This document shows, one piece after another, positions 23,557 through 31,781 of a stretch of DNA of 31,781 bases (position 1 is the stretch's first letter; each line of letters starts with the position of its first letter). The DNA comes from JAZKFT01 sp043760535 (lineage in GTDB: Bacteria > Bacteroidota > Bacteroidia > Chitinophagales > Chitinophagaceae), in the NCBI GenBank assembly GCA_043760535.1, contig JAYUOV010000228.1, positions 1-31,781 of the forward strand, given 5' to 3'. The notes under the pieces were generated by a model that was not told the DNA's origin, did no database searches, and saw only the letters and a program-made list of their open reading frames with translations. The position numbers and the translations under genes were made by a program.

Positions 23557-26115
23557 ATGAAGCCAATTGTCAAAATCATTGTAACCCTTTTTGGGGGCAG
23601 TTTAATTTCAGCATGTTCTATCAATAAAATACAATCAACGCGTTCTACGTTTACATCATCTAAAGCCGAGGAAATTTTATCCATTAGTGGCAAACAAAAC
23701 ATAAGCGGCATTTATCCGCATCTAACCACCTATGCTCATGCAAGGGTTAATGGAAATTATGCTTTTGGCAATGAATGTGGCATAGGCGCATTAGCCATTT
23801 GGAGTCATAAATTGTACATGCTTAATTATGCCGCACATCAACCCAAAGGAAGTGAGCATAAACTCTACGTTATTGATAAGGACAAGAAAATGGAAATTTT
23901 TTCCGGCAGTATTGGGGGTACGCCGGCTGCCCGAATGATTCACAAAGAATCTAACCAATTATTTATAGGGCCTTACGTTGTTGATTCCACAGGAAAAGTA
24001 AGGGTGATACCAGTAAACGCTATGGAAGGTAGGCTTACTGCCATAGCACGGCATTTAAGAGAACCAGAAAACATGGTGTACTACTACGACATGGAGGGTG
24101 CATTGTTTGAAGTAAATGTGCATACACTAGCAGTAACAAAACTCTATACCAACCCATTGCCGGGCTGGCATGGCAAGGGGGCGTATACCAGCCAAGGCAA
24201 ACTAATACTGGCTAATAATGGCGAACATACCAACGAACCACAAAGCGAGTGGAAAGTAGATGCAACAGACATGGTTGGTCTGGAAAAGAATGGCATTTTA
24301 GCAGCGTTTGACGGAAATAGGTTTAAAGTAGTTGAGAGAAATCAATATACCGATGTAACTACAAAAAATGGTATTGATGCTGTGGCTAACGACCAATCTC
24401 CATTATGGTCTATGGGTTGGGATAAACGCTCTGTTAGGCTAAAGATGATGGATAACGGAAACTGGACTACTTATTTGCTACCAAAGGCATCTTTTAACAA
24501 TGATCCTGCGCATGGGTGGTTTACAGAATGGCCAAGAATCAGGGATATTGGTAATGGCGAAATGATGATGGATATGCACGGCATGTTTTACAACTTTCCA
24601 AAAAATTTTTCTGCTTCCAATACCGCTGGCATCGCTCCCATTGGTTCTCACCTAAGATATATACCAGATTTTCTGGCATGGAACAACCAAATAGTTTTGG
24701 CCACCGATGAAACTAGCATTCAGGGCAATCCGCTAGCAGGTCAGCCACAGTCCAATTTATGGTTTGGATTAAAAAAGCAATTGAAAAATTGGGGACCTGC
24801 AACTGGTTATGGTGCTGTATGGCTTGAAGATGATGTGAAACGCAATGAGCCATCGCTGCCATTTTTAATGTCCGGCTTTGATAATGTGGTATTGCATTTG
24901 CATAATTCAGGAATGCAACCCGTTACTATTTCCATTCAACTGGATGAAGCAGGTAATAATGTGTGGAAAAATTATAAAGCAATTCAAGTTGAAGGCAATG
25001 GATACAGCTATCATATTTTCGATAAAACGGTAAAGGCCGAGTGGGTGCGTTTGGTTACTAATGTGTCGGCCAAATTAACCGCTGTGCTGCACTTAACTGA
25101 TGCAAATTTTAGAAAAGCAGCAAAAGGGCGAAAATTGTTCGAAGCGTTAGCAGCGGTTAATGCAATCGAACCTGTATTGCATGCAAAACTGTTTAGCAAT
25201 AAGAAAAACTATAATCTAACCGTGTTCAGCGGACAAATTTCAAACGGTATTTTCGAAAAAGAAAGTGAATTTGAATTTACAAAGTTCGATTTTGAATTTA
25301 AACAAGGGCTTAAAGATTCAACCGCGTTAAAAGCAGTGGAGAAAGAGGATGCCTGGAAAGAGGTGGACTTCGAAAACAAAAATTTATCTAGTGATGCAGA
25401 CAGCCCCCGATTACAAGAACAAAAATTCTGGACAGAAGATGATGCATCGGTGATTTTACACGCCAAAAACTATAAACTAAGATTACCCAAAGGAAATATC
25501 GCCTACCAATCCAAATTTCCATCGGGTGCCACCCGATTTAAACGTGAAGTAGAATCGGAAAGAGAGCTAGCCAATATTTGTGGAACGTTCTTCGAATTAC
25601 CGCTGCAAGAGGTAGGAAAAGAACCGCTCTACAAAATGATGCGGCCTATATCTACCCATAACAAACAAATCTCAGATTTTAATACCTGGAATGGTTTGTT
25701 GGTATTAAGTGGCGTTAAAAAAAATGCAGCGGTATCTGAGCATGTGTTTAAATCTAAAGATGAAAAGCTGGCCTTATGGTTTGGCGGTATTGATGATATC
25801 TGGAGCTTTGGAAAGCCGTTTGGTGAAGGCGGCCCATGGAAAAATACGCCTGTAAATGCCAATGTGCTTTCGGATATGTATTTGATGACCGGATACGATA
25901 AAAAAAGAGTGCTGTTTGAAACTGATAAAGACACTCAAATCTCAATGTTTATCTATGTTAATCATTACCTTAAAGAACCCGTGCTTTTTAAAACATTTAG
26001 TGTAAAAGCTGGTAAAAAATTAAACTACAAGTTCCCCCAAGGGTTTAGTGCACATTGGGTGCAGGTAAAAGCCGATACGGATTGTAATGCAACTGCCTGG
26101 TTTGTTTATCAATAA
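23557..26115 (+). CDS. Large lipoprotein of unknown function
   Basis: An 852-residue lipoprotein: MKPIVKIIVTLFGGSLISAC gives a signal with the lipid Cys at 20. I do not recognise the family. The first ~400 residues have repeating short strands (GALAIWSHKLYMLNYA, EHKLYVIDKDKKMEIFSG, NQLFIGPYVVDSTGKVRVIP, NMVYYYDMEGALFEVNVHTL), consistent with a beta-propeller. Around 440-560 lies a sandwich-like part (NVVLHLHNSGMQPVTISIQL, EWVRLVTNVSAKLTAVLHLT), and a further domain follows to the C-terminus, with GIDDIWSFGKPFGEGGPWKN and HWVQVKADTDCNATAWFVYQ. The composition is rich in W, N, K and aromatic residues, as in surface carbohydrate-related proteins; function is not assigned. It stands alone after the tRNA and is intact. 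Confidence 0.6.
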   Translation: MKPIVKIIVTLFGGSLISACSINKIQSTRSTFTSSKAEEILSISGKQNISGIYPHLTTYAHARVNGNYAFGNECGIGALAIWSHKLYMLNYAAHQPKGSEHKLYVIDKDKKMEIFSGSIGGTPAARMIHKESNQLFIGPYVVDSTGKVRVIPVNAMEGRLTAIARHLREPENMVYYYDMEGALFEVNVHTLAVTKLYTNPLPGWHGKGAYTSQGKLILANNGEHTNEPQSEWKVDATDMVGLEKNGILAAFDGNRFKVVERNQYTDVTTKNGIDAVANDQSPLWSMGWDKRSVRLKMMDNGNWTTYLLPKASFNNDPAHGWFTEWPRIRDIGNGEMMMDMHGMFYNFPKNFSASNTAGIAPIGSHLRYIPDFLAWNNQIVLATDETSIQGNPLAGQPQSNLWFGLKKQLKNWGPATGYGAVWLEDDVKRNEPSLPFLMSGFDNVVLHLHNSGMQPVTISIQLDEAGNNVWKNYKAIQVEGNGYSYHIFDKTVKAEWVRLVTNVSAKLTAVLHLTDANFRKAAKGRKLFEALAAVNAIEPVLHAKLFSNKKNYNLTVFSGQISNGIFEKESEFEFTKFDFEFKQGLKDSTALKAVEKEDAWKEVDFENKNLSSDADSPRLQEQKFWTEDDASVILHAKNYKLRLPKGNIAYQSKFPSGATRFKREVESERELANICGTFFELPLQEVGKEPLYKMMRPISTHNKQISDFNTWNGLLVLSGVKKNAAVSEHVFKSKDEKLALWFGGIDDIWSFGKPFGEGGPWKNTPVNANVLSDMYLMTGYDKKRVLFETDKDTQISMFIYVNHYLKEPVLFKTFSVKAGKKLNYKFPQGFSAHWVQVKADTDCNATAWFVYQ

Positions 26116-26547
26116 TCATAACCTTTTAGTCATCATGCCTTGCAAGCCTGCTTCCTTTTCAGCATTACAGTAAGCACAAACAAGCTGCTATAATACAGTG
26201 CTATACAGAATGGTTTCATTTGTTTTTTATTATGAGTAAATTAAACAATTTCGCAGCTTCGTATATTTTTAAAAAAATCCGAATGATGCAGTATCTGCTG
26301 CACTTTTTGGTAGTTGGCAGAAATGCTTCGACATACCGTAGCTCATTGACATAACATTCCAATATAAAAGGAATAAAGAACTTGGATTTACAATTTAGTT
26401 TTTCGCTTGACATTGTAATGAACGTAGTTGGAGTATTGACATTCACTTCATTAATTTTATTAACTGAACAATTAAATATCACGACTATGCAAAAAGTTAA
26501 AACAACAATAATTCAATTTATTATCAGTTTATTTTTAAGTTTAAGTA
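26116..26547. other. Gene-poor AT-rich region
   Basis: No convincing gene. A plus-strand frame at 26487-26588 starts MQKVKTTIIQFIISLFLSLS and looks like a secretion signal, but it has only 33 codons and ends without a mature domain. TGCAG-TATCTG-CTGCA near 26288 is a minor hairpin. Confidence 0.4.
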
Positions 26548-26676
26548 GTGGAGTAACCTTCGTGGAGGGAATGGTTCCGTACTCCTAACTACAAAGTCAT
26601 TTAATTAAAGTAATGAGATATTTTATTGCCAGGACTGAAGGTTAAGGGGCAGGTTCGTTTCCTGCCCACTCCACCA
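26548..26676 (+). other. tRNA-like 3' end and flanking inverted repeat
   Basis: GCAGG-TTCGTTT-CCTGC (26649-26665) resembles a T-arm, and CCACTCC-A-CCA (26666-26676) an acceptor 3' strand, discriminator and CCA. The T-loop lacks the near-invariant A at its fifth position. GTGGAGT (26548-26554) pairs perfectly with ACTCCAC (26668-26674), and GGAGTA...TACTCC (26550-26584) forms a separate hairpin. No full tRNA or tmRNA can be folded. It may be a structured RNA or the att-site remnant of an element that used a tRNA or tmRNA 3' end. Confidence 0.3.
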
Positions 26677-26711
26677 TTTCCTTTTAGACCAAAAATGATT
26701 AACTTAATACA

Positions 26712-27180
26712 ATGAAAATTTAAGCAGATACATCAACAATTGGAGGTTGCTTATACATTGAATTTAAAGAATGGTCATTGGCACTATTTCTTGAATATCA
26801 GCAAGGTTCAAAAACAATTATGCTTTCAGACTTTACAATTCAAGAATTGGAAATTGCAAGAGAAGAAATTCGTAATAAAAATGCCGAACTTCCAAAAAAA
26901 CAAATCATTTCATTGGGTATTAACGATGAAGCAATTAAACTTGCTGAAGCATATATCAACGAAGGAGCATTGACAAACAAAAGTTATAATGATGCACTTC
27001 ACATTGCATTAGCGACAATAAATAACGCTGACGTTTTTAACCAGTTGGAATTTTAAACATATTGTGAATATCAATAGAATTAGACTTTACAACTCTATCA
27101 ATTTAAAACTTGGATATAAAATGATAGAAATAAGAACTCCAAGAGAAATTTTAAATACAACAAACGATGGAACAGAATAA
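26712..27180 (+). pseudogene. PIN-domain toxin (VapC-like), nonsense codon and frameshift
   Basis: From the ATG at 26712 the frame reads MKI, then TAA (26721-26723) where relatives have Tyr, then ADTSTIGGCLYIEFKEWSLA, the PIN-domain N-terminus with the first active-site Asp. It continues through LSDFTIQELEIAREEIRNK to SYNDALHIALATINNADV, the second acidic cluster. There the T-run at 27034-27038 has one T too many. Dropping it gives LTSWNFKHIVNINRIRLYNS, then MIEIRTPREIL to the stop at 27178. So a ~155-residue RNase toxin has a stop at codon 4 and a late frameshift. It overlaps the start of its partner gene by 14 bases. Confidence 0.8.
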
Positions 27181-27328
27181 GACTTTTGACGCTGTAAAAA
27201 TGATGAGGGAAATTCGTGAAAAATTAAGCGAAAACTATTGGAAACATCCTGAATTATTGAAACAAGAAATGCAAAAAATCAGAGAAAAATATCAACTCAA
27301 CATTCCAGAATTGACAACCGCAAAATAG
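27167..27328 (+). CDS. Small partner protein of the PIN-domain toxin (probable antitoxin)
   Basis: A 53-residue charged helical protein: MEQNKTFDAVKMMREIREKL, SENYWKHPELLKQEMQKIRE, then KYQLNIPELTTAK. The KTFDAVKMMREIREKL segment is the recurring start of the short proteins encoded next to this type of PIN-domain gene. The ATG overlaps the 3' end of the toxin gene (ATGGAACAGAATAA), implying translational coupling. The gene is intact while the toxin is broken. It is below the length usually kept by gene finders. Confidence 0.6.
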   Translation: MEQNKTFDAVKMMREIREKLSENYWKHPELLKQEMQKIREKYQLNIPELTTAK

Positions 27329-27404
27329 CACTTCTTCCAACATTGAATTTGCTGCAAGGCTGGCTAAACATTGGAGCAATTGGGCATTTTTTCGCTGTTG
27401 TGCT

Positions 27405-27862
27405 TCATCTGGGCTGGACGTACATTGTTGGCCTTTTTTTGTTAACCTGTACTTTTATATCTTTAATTAACAGCGGTGTACGGGCGGACACAGCAACTAT
27501 TCCAGCCCTGCAAGCACGCCCTACCGTCAAATGCATTTTTGCAATAATGCTTGCAAATTCTGTACGCCTTTTTATTGTTCTACGGTAATAAAACTCAACT
27601 CCGTTATCTGGTACATGATGGACTTTACGTGAGTGAGTAGCATTAACCATTTCACAAAGCACATAAGTTAATACTGGCAACAACATTTCTTTACAATCAA
27701 TAACCTTAATACCTGCGCCATTTTTTATGGAAAACGCTTTGTAATCAATAGGTATTCTATTGCAATAACCAAATGCTGAAAGAAGGGATTAAAATTCATT
27801 TGACCACGTTTTGCTTTCCTACGGCTTAATTTCGATTGAAGTGGTGTAAGCTTTGCATTATA
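27405..27862 (-). pseudogene. Possible decayed reading frame
   Basis: On the minus strand two frames join into one plausible protein: YNAKLTPLQSKLSRRKAKRG then QMNFNPFFQH, and after a shift near 27785 GYCNRIPIDYKAFSIKNGAG, KVIDCKEMLLPVLTYVLCEM, VHHVPDNGVEFYYRRTIKRR and EFASIIAKMHLTVGRACRAG, to a stop at 27405. Codon choice looks protein-like. The only ATG in the second frame would give 93 residues. I do not recognise the family; it could be part of a dispersed element rather than a host gene. Confidence 0.3.
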
Positions 27863-28471
27863 CATAAGCCTATTGCAAAAAGGTGGAGGTATTTTTAGTG
27901 TTCATTGTAAATGGTAAACCTGCGTTTTGCTGCAAAGTAAATGGCTATTAAACATGCGTTTTTATTAGCCATTTTATACATTTAAAAGCCAATTTTATCC
28001 GAGGTAACCTATACTAGTAGCAAAGAGTAGATGTTGCAAAAATTATGATGAATTCCGCTAATGCTTTTATACCTTAATAGGGTAAAAACAAAATATATAA
28101 AGCATCGCCCCTATTTAGAATTACCCTTTTATTCAACATTATTTTGTGTATAATGCGTTAAGGGCTAAAAACTAATTAAACCAAATACGGCCCACCATAT
28201 TACCCCATGTAGATAATAAATAATACTGCTTGCCCAATTAGGCAGTACCAAAAGGTGTATTTAAAATTGTGGCAGGCACCAAACCTTTCTACGGAACAAA
28301 ATTGCCAGCTTTACTATAATGCTACTACGCACCAATCGTTCCTTCAGAACGTTATGTAGGTGGTAAATGACTGATACTTGGGCGCTTTCTTTTTATAGAA
28401 ACGATTGGTGTATAGAATTTTTTGGGGGCCACAATATTAAATACGCCCATACCAAACCTATTCTGATTTAC
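27863..28471. other. Gene-free AT-rich region with an 11-bp inverted repeat
   Basis: No gene seen. CACCAATCGTT (28330-28340) and AACGATTGGTG (28400-28410) are perfect inverted repeats with 59 bases between. AATAGGGTAA near 28076 and TTACCCTTTTATT near 28121 form another weak pair. The region is probably relic DNA. Confidence 0.4.
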
Positions 28472-28503
28472 AAAAAAAAGACCGTTCTTATTAAGAACGG
28501 TCT
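28472..28503 (-). terminator. Intrinsic terminator of the GEVED/T9SS protein gene
   Basis: AGACCGTTCTTA (28479-28490) and TAAGAACGGTCT (28492-28503) are perfectly complementary. On the minus strand the stem runs into an eight-T tract (plus-strand A at 28472-28479), 25 bases after the stop at 28528. Confidence 0.9.
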
Positions 28504-28527
28504 CTTTAAAATTATAATAGTTATGTA

Positions 28528-30195
28528 CTATTCTTTTACAAACTTGGAAGTGTAAATAATTTTATCTCCGTTTACCACCTCTAGAAAGTACATACCGCTA
28601 GCAAGTAACTGCGTGTTAATATTGTTAAAAGATGCCTGAGTAGTATTGTTAATAACCATCCTACCTGCTGCATCCATTACCCGTAATTGTGCTTTACCCA
28701 TATTAATAGGCAGCACTACAGTTAGTGTAGCATGTACAGGGTTGGGGTAGCTAACTATTTTAATACCTCCTTGGCAGGTGCTTACGCTGCTTACTGTTTT
28801 GCTGTAGCTGAAATGGCCATCTACATCTACCTGCTTAATGCGGTAGTAATTTACACCTGCAGATGGTGTGGTGTGTACAAAACTAAAGCTACGAGTGCTG
28901 GTGTTACCTGTATTGGGTAATAAAGCTAACTCATTCCAGTTGGTACCGTTAATGCTGTACTCTATGCGGAACTCTTTATTGCCCTGCTGGCTTAAATAAT
29001 CGAAGGCCAAATAAATATTACAATTTTTGGCTTCGGCAGATACATTGCCGAAGGTTACTGGTAATATAATGGCAGGCGCCTGGTAATCTTCTATTTCGCC
29101 ATTTGCAAAAGTACCGCCAAACATCCCAGCTGTTACAGCCACATCGCTCACTATCAGGCGGGTTTTATAACTGGTAAGCATTACCTGCCCCGCAGCTGAA
29201 CCAGCTACAGAGGGTGTTAATATTCTTGCTACTAAATCTACTGGGCTACTAGCCGTACCGCTACCGCTTAAAAAAGCAGGCCCATTTCCTGTAGCGTTAT
29301 CATTTTCAAAATTTCCATCGCTGTTCCAATCGAACCACAAGCCATAAAATACTTGCTTACCAGTTAGGTTACTGTTAAGGCGCACACCAAAATCGTAACT
29401 ATAACCTAAAGTTAGTGGTATGCTCGGTGCTGTTAGACCGTCCTCATCATTTCTGCCATCAATATTGTCGCCATTGGCTAAGGTAGTAGAAGTACTGAAA
29501 CGCTGTACAGGCTCAGCATCTACCACATTACCAGCCCATACGGCACCGCCAACACCATCGGGAATACCATCATTATTACAATCGGGGCTAATAACCGTAG
29601 TCTTTGGGCTAGCCCAAAGAGCAGAAAGATCACCAAAATCAAATTGTGAGCAAGAAGGTGACGCATTACTTACATTGTCTAAATAAAAATCATCGGAGGA
29701 GTTATTTAAAACAAAATAGTTATTAAAATCAAATATGCCATCAAAAATGTCGGTACCATTAATATACAAGCGAAGACCAGGAAGACAAGTACCAGAACCA
29801 TAACGGAAACGAAATAATTCATACTCAACATTAGCAGGCAAATTAATGAGCAAAGAACCCAGGGGAATCCAAAAGCGATATGTAGCTGGTGGAACTGCCA
29901 TTGGATAAAATAGCACCTGAAAATTACCACTTGACCAAGTTGCTGTACCTGAATTAGTTGTGGTAATATTACCAACTTCATTTCCAGGAAGAACAATGGT
30001 GAACTGAGAAGAAGCATTTATAATCTGATCGGTAAGACTGACTGTCGGAACTACCTTGGCTACATACTCGTTGCTGCAAAAATCGTAATCGAGTTTGTAG
30101 CGCATGACAGGCGACGGAATTTGCCCCCAAACTGTAGTAAGTCCTAATATCATTAGAGCGTTAATTACTAAAATGCGCTGAATTAAGTTTTTCAT
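28528..30195 (-). CDS. Secreted GEVED-domain protein with type IX sorting tail
   Basis: A 555-residue exported protein. The signal peptide MKNLIQRILVINALMILGLT ends near VWGQ. An N-terminal beta-rich domain (~26-200) is followed by DCNNDGIPDGVGG and a GEVED-type domain: SYDFGVRLNSNLTGKQVFYG, LWFDWNSDGNFEND and the defining NGEIEDYQ. A fibronectin-like part (FRIEYSINGTNWNEL, GVNYYRIKQVDVDGHFSYSK) leads to the type A type IX C-terminal domain: YPNPVHATLTVVLP, LRVMDAAGRMV, ASGMYFLEVVNG, KFVKE. It should be exported through Sec, moved across the outer membrane by the type IX system and fixed at the cell surface or released. The upstream gene is terminated, so it probably has its own promoter. Confidence 0.88.
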   Translation of the reverse strand: MKNLIQRILVINALMILGLTTVWGQIPSPVMRYKLDYDFCSNEYVAKVVPTVSLTDQIINASSQFTIVLPGNEVGNITTTNSGTATWSSGNFQVLFYPMAVPPATYRFWIPLGSLLINLPANVEYELFRFRYGSGTCLPGLRLYINGTDIFDGIFDFNNYFVLNNSSDDFYLDNVSNASPSCSQFDFGDLSALWASPKTTVISPDCNNDGIPDGVGGAVWAGNVVDAEPVQRFSTSTTLANGDNIDGRNDEDGLTAPSIPLTLGYSYDFGVRLNSNLTGKQVFYGLWFDWNSDGNFENDNATGNGPAFLSGSGTASSPVDLVARILTPSVAGSAAGQVMLTSYKTRLIVSDVAVTAGMFGGTFANGEIEDYQAPAIILPVTFGNVSAEAKNCNIYLAFDYLSQQGNKEFRIEYSINGTNWNELALLPNTGNTSTRSFSFVHTTPSAGVNYYRIKQVDVDGHFSYSKTVSSVSTCQGGIKIVSYPNPVHATLTVVLPINMGKAQLRVMDAAGRMVINNTTQASFNNINTQLLASGMYFLEVVNGDKIIYTSKFVKE

Positions 30196-30214
30196 TATTT
30201 AAATATTTATTTAT

Positions 30215-30263
30215 AAAAAAACATTATCTCCTTTTTGTCAACTATCGACAAAAAGGAGATAAT
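30215..30263 (-). terminator. Intrinsic terminator of the SprB-like gene
   Basis: A 17-bp perfect stem, ATTATCTCCTTTTTGTC (30223-30239) with its complement at 30247-30263 and a 7-base loop. On the minus strand a seven-T tract follows (plus-strand A at 30215-30221). It lies 6 bases after the stop of the SprB-like gene and separates it from the GEVED gene. Confidence 0.92.
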
Positions 30264-30269
30264 TTAGTA

Positions 30270-31781
30270 TTAAGGTAGCTGCTGAACAAATAATATATAG
30301 TTGAGCAACCTAGTGTTATTTAAAAGATAATTCTGTATTTGTGTCTGTACAAAACCAGGATCACTTCCTATACCCGAGTAACGTACCCGACTATCCATAT
30401 TTACATCACCTGTAAAATATCCAAAACCTGCAAGAAAATTCAAAGCTCTTGTTGTATTAGATGTAGCACCAGTGTAATTCTGCAGTTGTGTTTGTGTTAT
30501 GCCAGGATCGCTACCAATACCAGTATACCGTACACGGAAATCGCTACTTGCATTTGTAGCCCACAAAGCTCGTTTGCCAAATACTCCACCTGCTGTATCC
30601 ACCTTAGCCATCTCCAGGCCATTGTACCCAGGCGTAGCAGGGTTGTGCCATACATTGTCATCCGTCATAGTGGTAAAATCTATACCGGTGTTGCAAGCGT
30701 ACATCGCTGGTGTCAGGGCCGTTGCAGTCATCACACCCAAATGGTTGCGGTGACGTACAGCTATATAATAATTGTCGCTGATTAACCCGGGAAAGAACAC
30801 ACATGAATCGCCGTTAATATCAACCACCGTTCCATCCTGCTGCACAATTACTGAGCGGGTAGCTAATACTGTGGCCGGGTTAGTCTTATCCCTAAGTTCA
30901 ACGAATATCCAGTCAACAGCCGATTTATTAGTTGCAGCACGGCTGGCAAACATGGTTGCAGGATTGAGTATGGTTTGATACAATGCATTGGTACCAGGGC
31001 CTATACGTATAAATCGAGTATTCAGATTGGCGCTATCAGTGTAAGGATCGGTATTAGGTATGGAGCGTACACCCTGATAGCTACCTATAATAGCGCTGTT
31101 ACGCAAATTATCTCTCATAATGCTGCGATTAGGCGAAGCATTACCTAACAATGCACCCTGCAACAGCACTTTTACCTTCAGCGTAATACCTGCACAGTTA
31201 GAGGTTACGGTTACAGGTGCGTTGGCAGCACAATTATTGGCATCACGTACATACACCGTGTAGTTGCCTGCATTAAGGCCACTAAATACATTGCCGGCCT
31301 GGTAAGTGGTGCCGTTAATACTGTATTCGTAAGGGCCGGTGCCGCTTGTTGGTTCTGGTACGGTTATAGAAGCCTGTGTGGAACAGGTGGCAGCTGCCAC
31401 CGTTACACCAGCAAGGGATAAATCTAAACGACTGATAATAAACACAAGCTGGCCTGTTGATGATAATCCTGAGGTGTCTTCCAGCAAATAAGGAATTACA
31501 AATGTTCCACTAAAGCCGGGTGCCGGGGTAAAGGTAAATGTACCATCAAAATTGCCACTGCCCCAATTCAGCGTACCAGTTGTAGCTGCCGGAAATTCAA
31601 GGTTTAGGAAAGTCATCCGATTTAAAGGTGTGCCCCTTGTACTATCATTTAAACCTACATTACCTGTAAGCGGATTAGCGTTACAACTTCTTAAGGTGTC
31701 GTTTACAGCTACAGGTAGTACACAGGTAGATCCAAGAATTGTGGTGTTACCAGTGGCAGTACAGCCGGCGGCATCGGTAAT
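30270..31781 (-). CDS. SprB-like surface adhesin, C-terminal part
   Basis: A frame open to the right edge (503 codons seen); an internal ATG at 31616 is not the start, since coding continues upstream as ITDAAGCTATGNTTILGS and TLRSCNANPLTGNVGLND. It contains Ig-like beta segments and a SprB-type repeat (TCSTQASITVPEPTSGTGPY, EYSINGTTYQAGNVF, GLNAGNYTVYVRDANNCA). The C-terminal ~230 residues form a separate domain with NYYIAVRHRNHLGVM and two related motifs, RVRYTGIGSDPGITQTQLQN and RVRYSGIGSDPGFVQTQIQN, the second preceded by GDVNMD. The protein ends LLNYILFVQQLP with no type A sorting tail. This is the end pattern of large gliding/adhesion-type proteins exported by the type IX system. Full length cannot be known. 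Confidence 0.82.
   Translation of the reverse strand: MTDAAGCTATGNTTILGSTCVLPVAVNDTLRSCNANPLTGNVGLNDSTRGTPLNRMTFLNLEFPAATTGTLNWGSGNFDGTFTFTPAPGFSGTFVIPYLLEDTSGLSSTGQLVFIISRLDLSLAGVTVAAATCSTQASITVPEPTSGTGPYEYSINGTTYQAGNVFSGLNAGNYTVYVRDANNCAANAPVTVTSNCAGITLKVKVLLQGALLGNASPNRSIMRDNLRNSAIIGSYQGVRSIPNTDPYTDSANLNTRFIRIGPGTNALYQTILNPATMFASRAATNKSAVDWIFVELRDKTNPATVLATRSVIVQQDGTVVDINGDSCVFFPGLISDNYYIAVRHRNHLGVMTATALTPAMYACNTGIDFTTMTDDNVWHNPATPGYNGLEMAKVDTAGGVFGKRALWATNASSDFRVRYTGIGSDPGITQTQLQNYTGATSNTTRALNFLAGFGYFTGDVNMDSRVRYSGIGSDPGFVQTQIQNYLLNNTRLLNYILFVQQLP

Noticed and set aside
26382..26588. 68-codon plus-strand frame with hydrophobic segments
   Set aside because: It is two short hydrophobic stretches without a mature domain, overlapping the tRNA-like structure, in decayed DNA.
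26548..26676. tmRNA or complete tRNA gene
   Set aside because: No 5' tmRNA end, tag frame or full cloverleaf can be formed, and the T-loop lacks a near-invariant A. Only the 3'-end resemblance stands.
30339..30978. Plus-strand open frames opposite the SprB-like gene
   Set aside because: They are antisense to a clear repeat protein, caused by its biased Thr/Asn/Gly codons.

Overview
The window looks like chromosomal DNA of a member of the Bacteroidota, probably the family Chitinophagaceae or a close relative. The evidence is a moderate-to-low GC content, promoters of the TTTG / TAnnTTTG type with little Shine-Dalgarno signal, type IX secretion and SprB-like surface proteins, a fused ccoNO gene, and a YtxJ-type bacilliredoxin. 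The lineage call rests on gene style and content, not on a marker gene.

Layout. Positions 1-2615 hold the 3' part of gcvP (glycine cleavage P protein). Positions 2616-3570 are a decay zone: a REP-like palindrome, a broken membrane-protein gene, and a toxin-antitoxin pair with an intact antitoxin and a frameshifted ParE/RelE-type toxin. A cold-shock/OB-fold-like protein and a membrane-anchored MutS-like ATPase follow, transcribed divergently (3571-6185).

Positions 6332-15890 form the core of the window, a complete cbb3 (high-affinity) cytochrome oxidase locus on the minus strand. In transcription order it is: a hemerythrin/RIC-like protein without its iron ligands, ccoI (copper P-type ATPase), then ccoS, ccoNO (fused), ccoQ, ccoP, ccoG, ccoH and a TauE/SafE-family membrane protein. 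Two FNR/CRP-type palindromes (ATGAT-N4-RTCAT) lie in this locus. Each is centred exactly 51.5 bases upstream of the first base of a TAnnTTTG promoter element, one before ccoS and one before the RIC-like gene. This suggests one oxygen- or redox-responsive regulator drives both transcription units. A di-heme cytochrome c lipoprotein is transcribed divergently from the second site.

Positions 17764-22830 carry mgtE (Mg transporter), a cluster of small hairpins, a GT2 glycosyltransferase, a DEDDh exonuclease, a 37-residue lipoprotein, a YtxJ bacilliredoxin and an NAD(P)-binding protein preceded by a palindromic operator. A tRNA-Leu(CAG) with a textbook promoter and terminator sits at 22997-23176. 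Positions 23557-26115 encode a large lipoprotein I do not recognise. Positions 26116-28527 are mostly decayed DNA: a tRNA-3'-end-like sequence, a PIN-domain toxin with a nonsense codon and a frameshift plus its intact small partner, and a decayed reading frame. The right end (28528-31781) carries two minus-strand secreted proteins, a GEVED-type protein with a type IX sorting tail and the C-terminal part of a SprB-like adhesin, each followed by a strong intrinsic terminator.

The parts most worth following up are the ligand-less RIC-like protein with its Cys/His tail, the matched operator-promoter geometry of the cco locus, and the multi-hairpin element downstream of mgtE.
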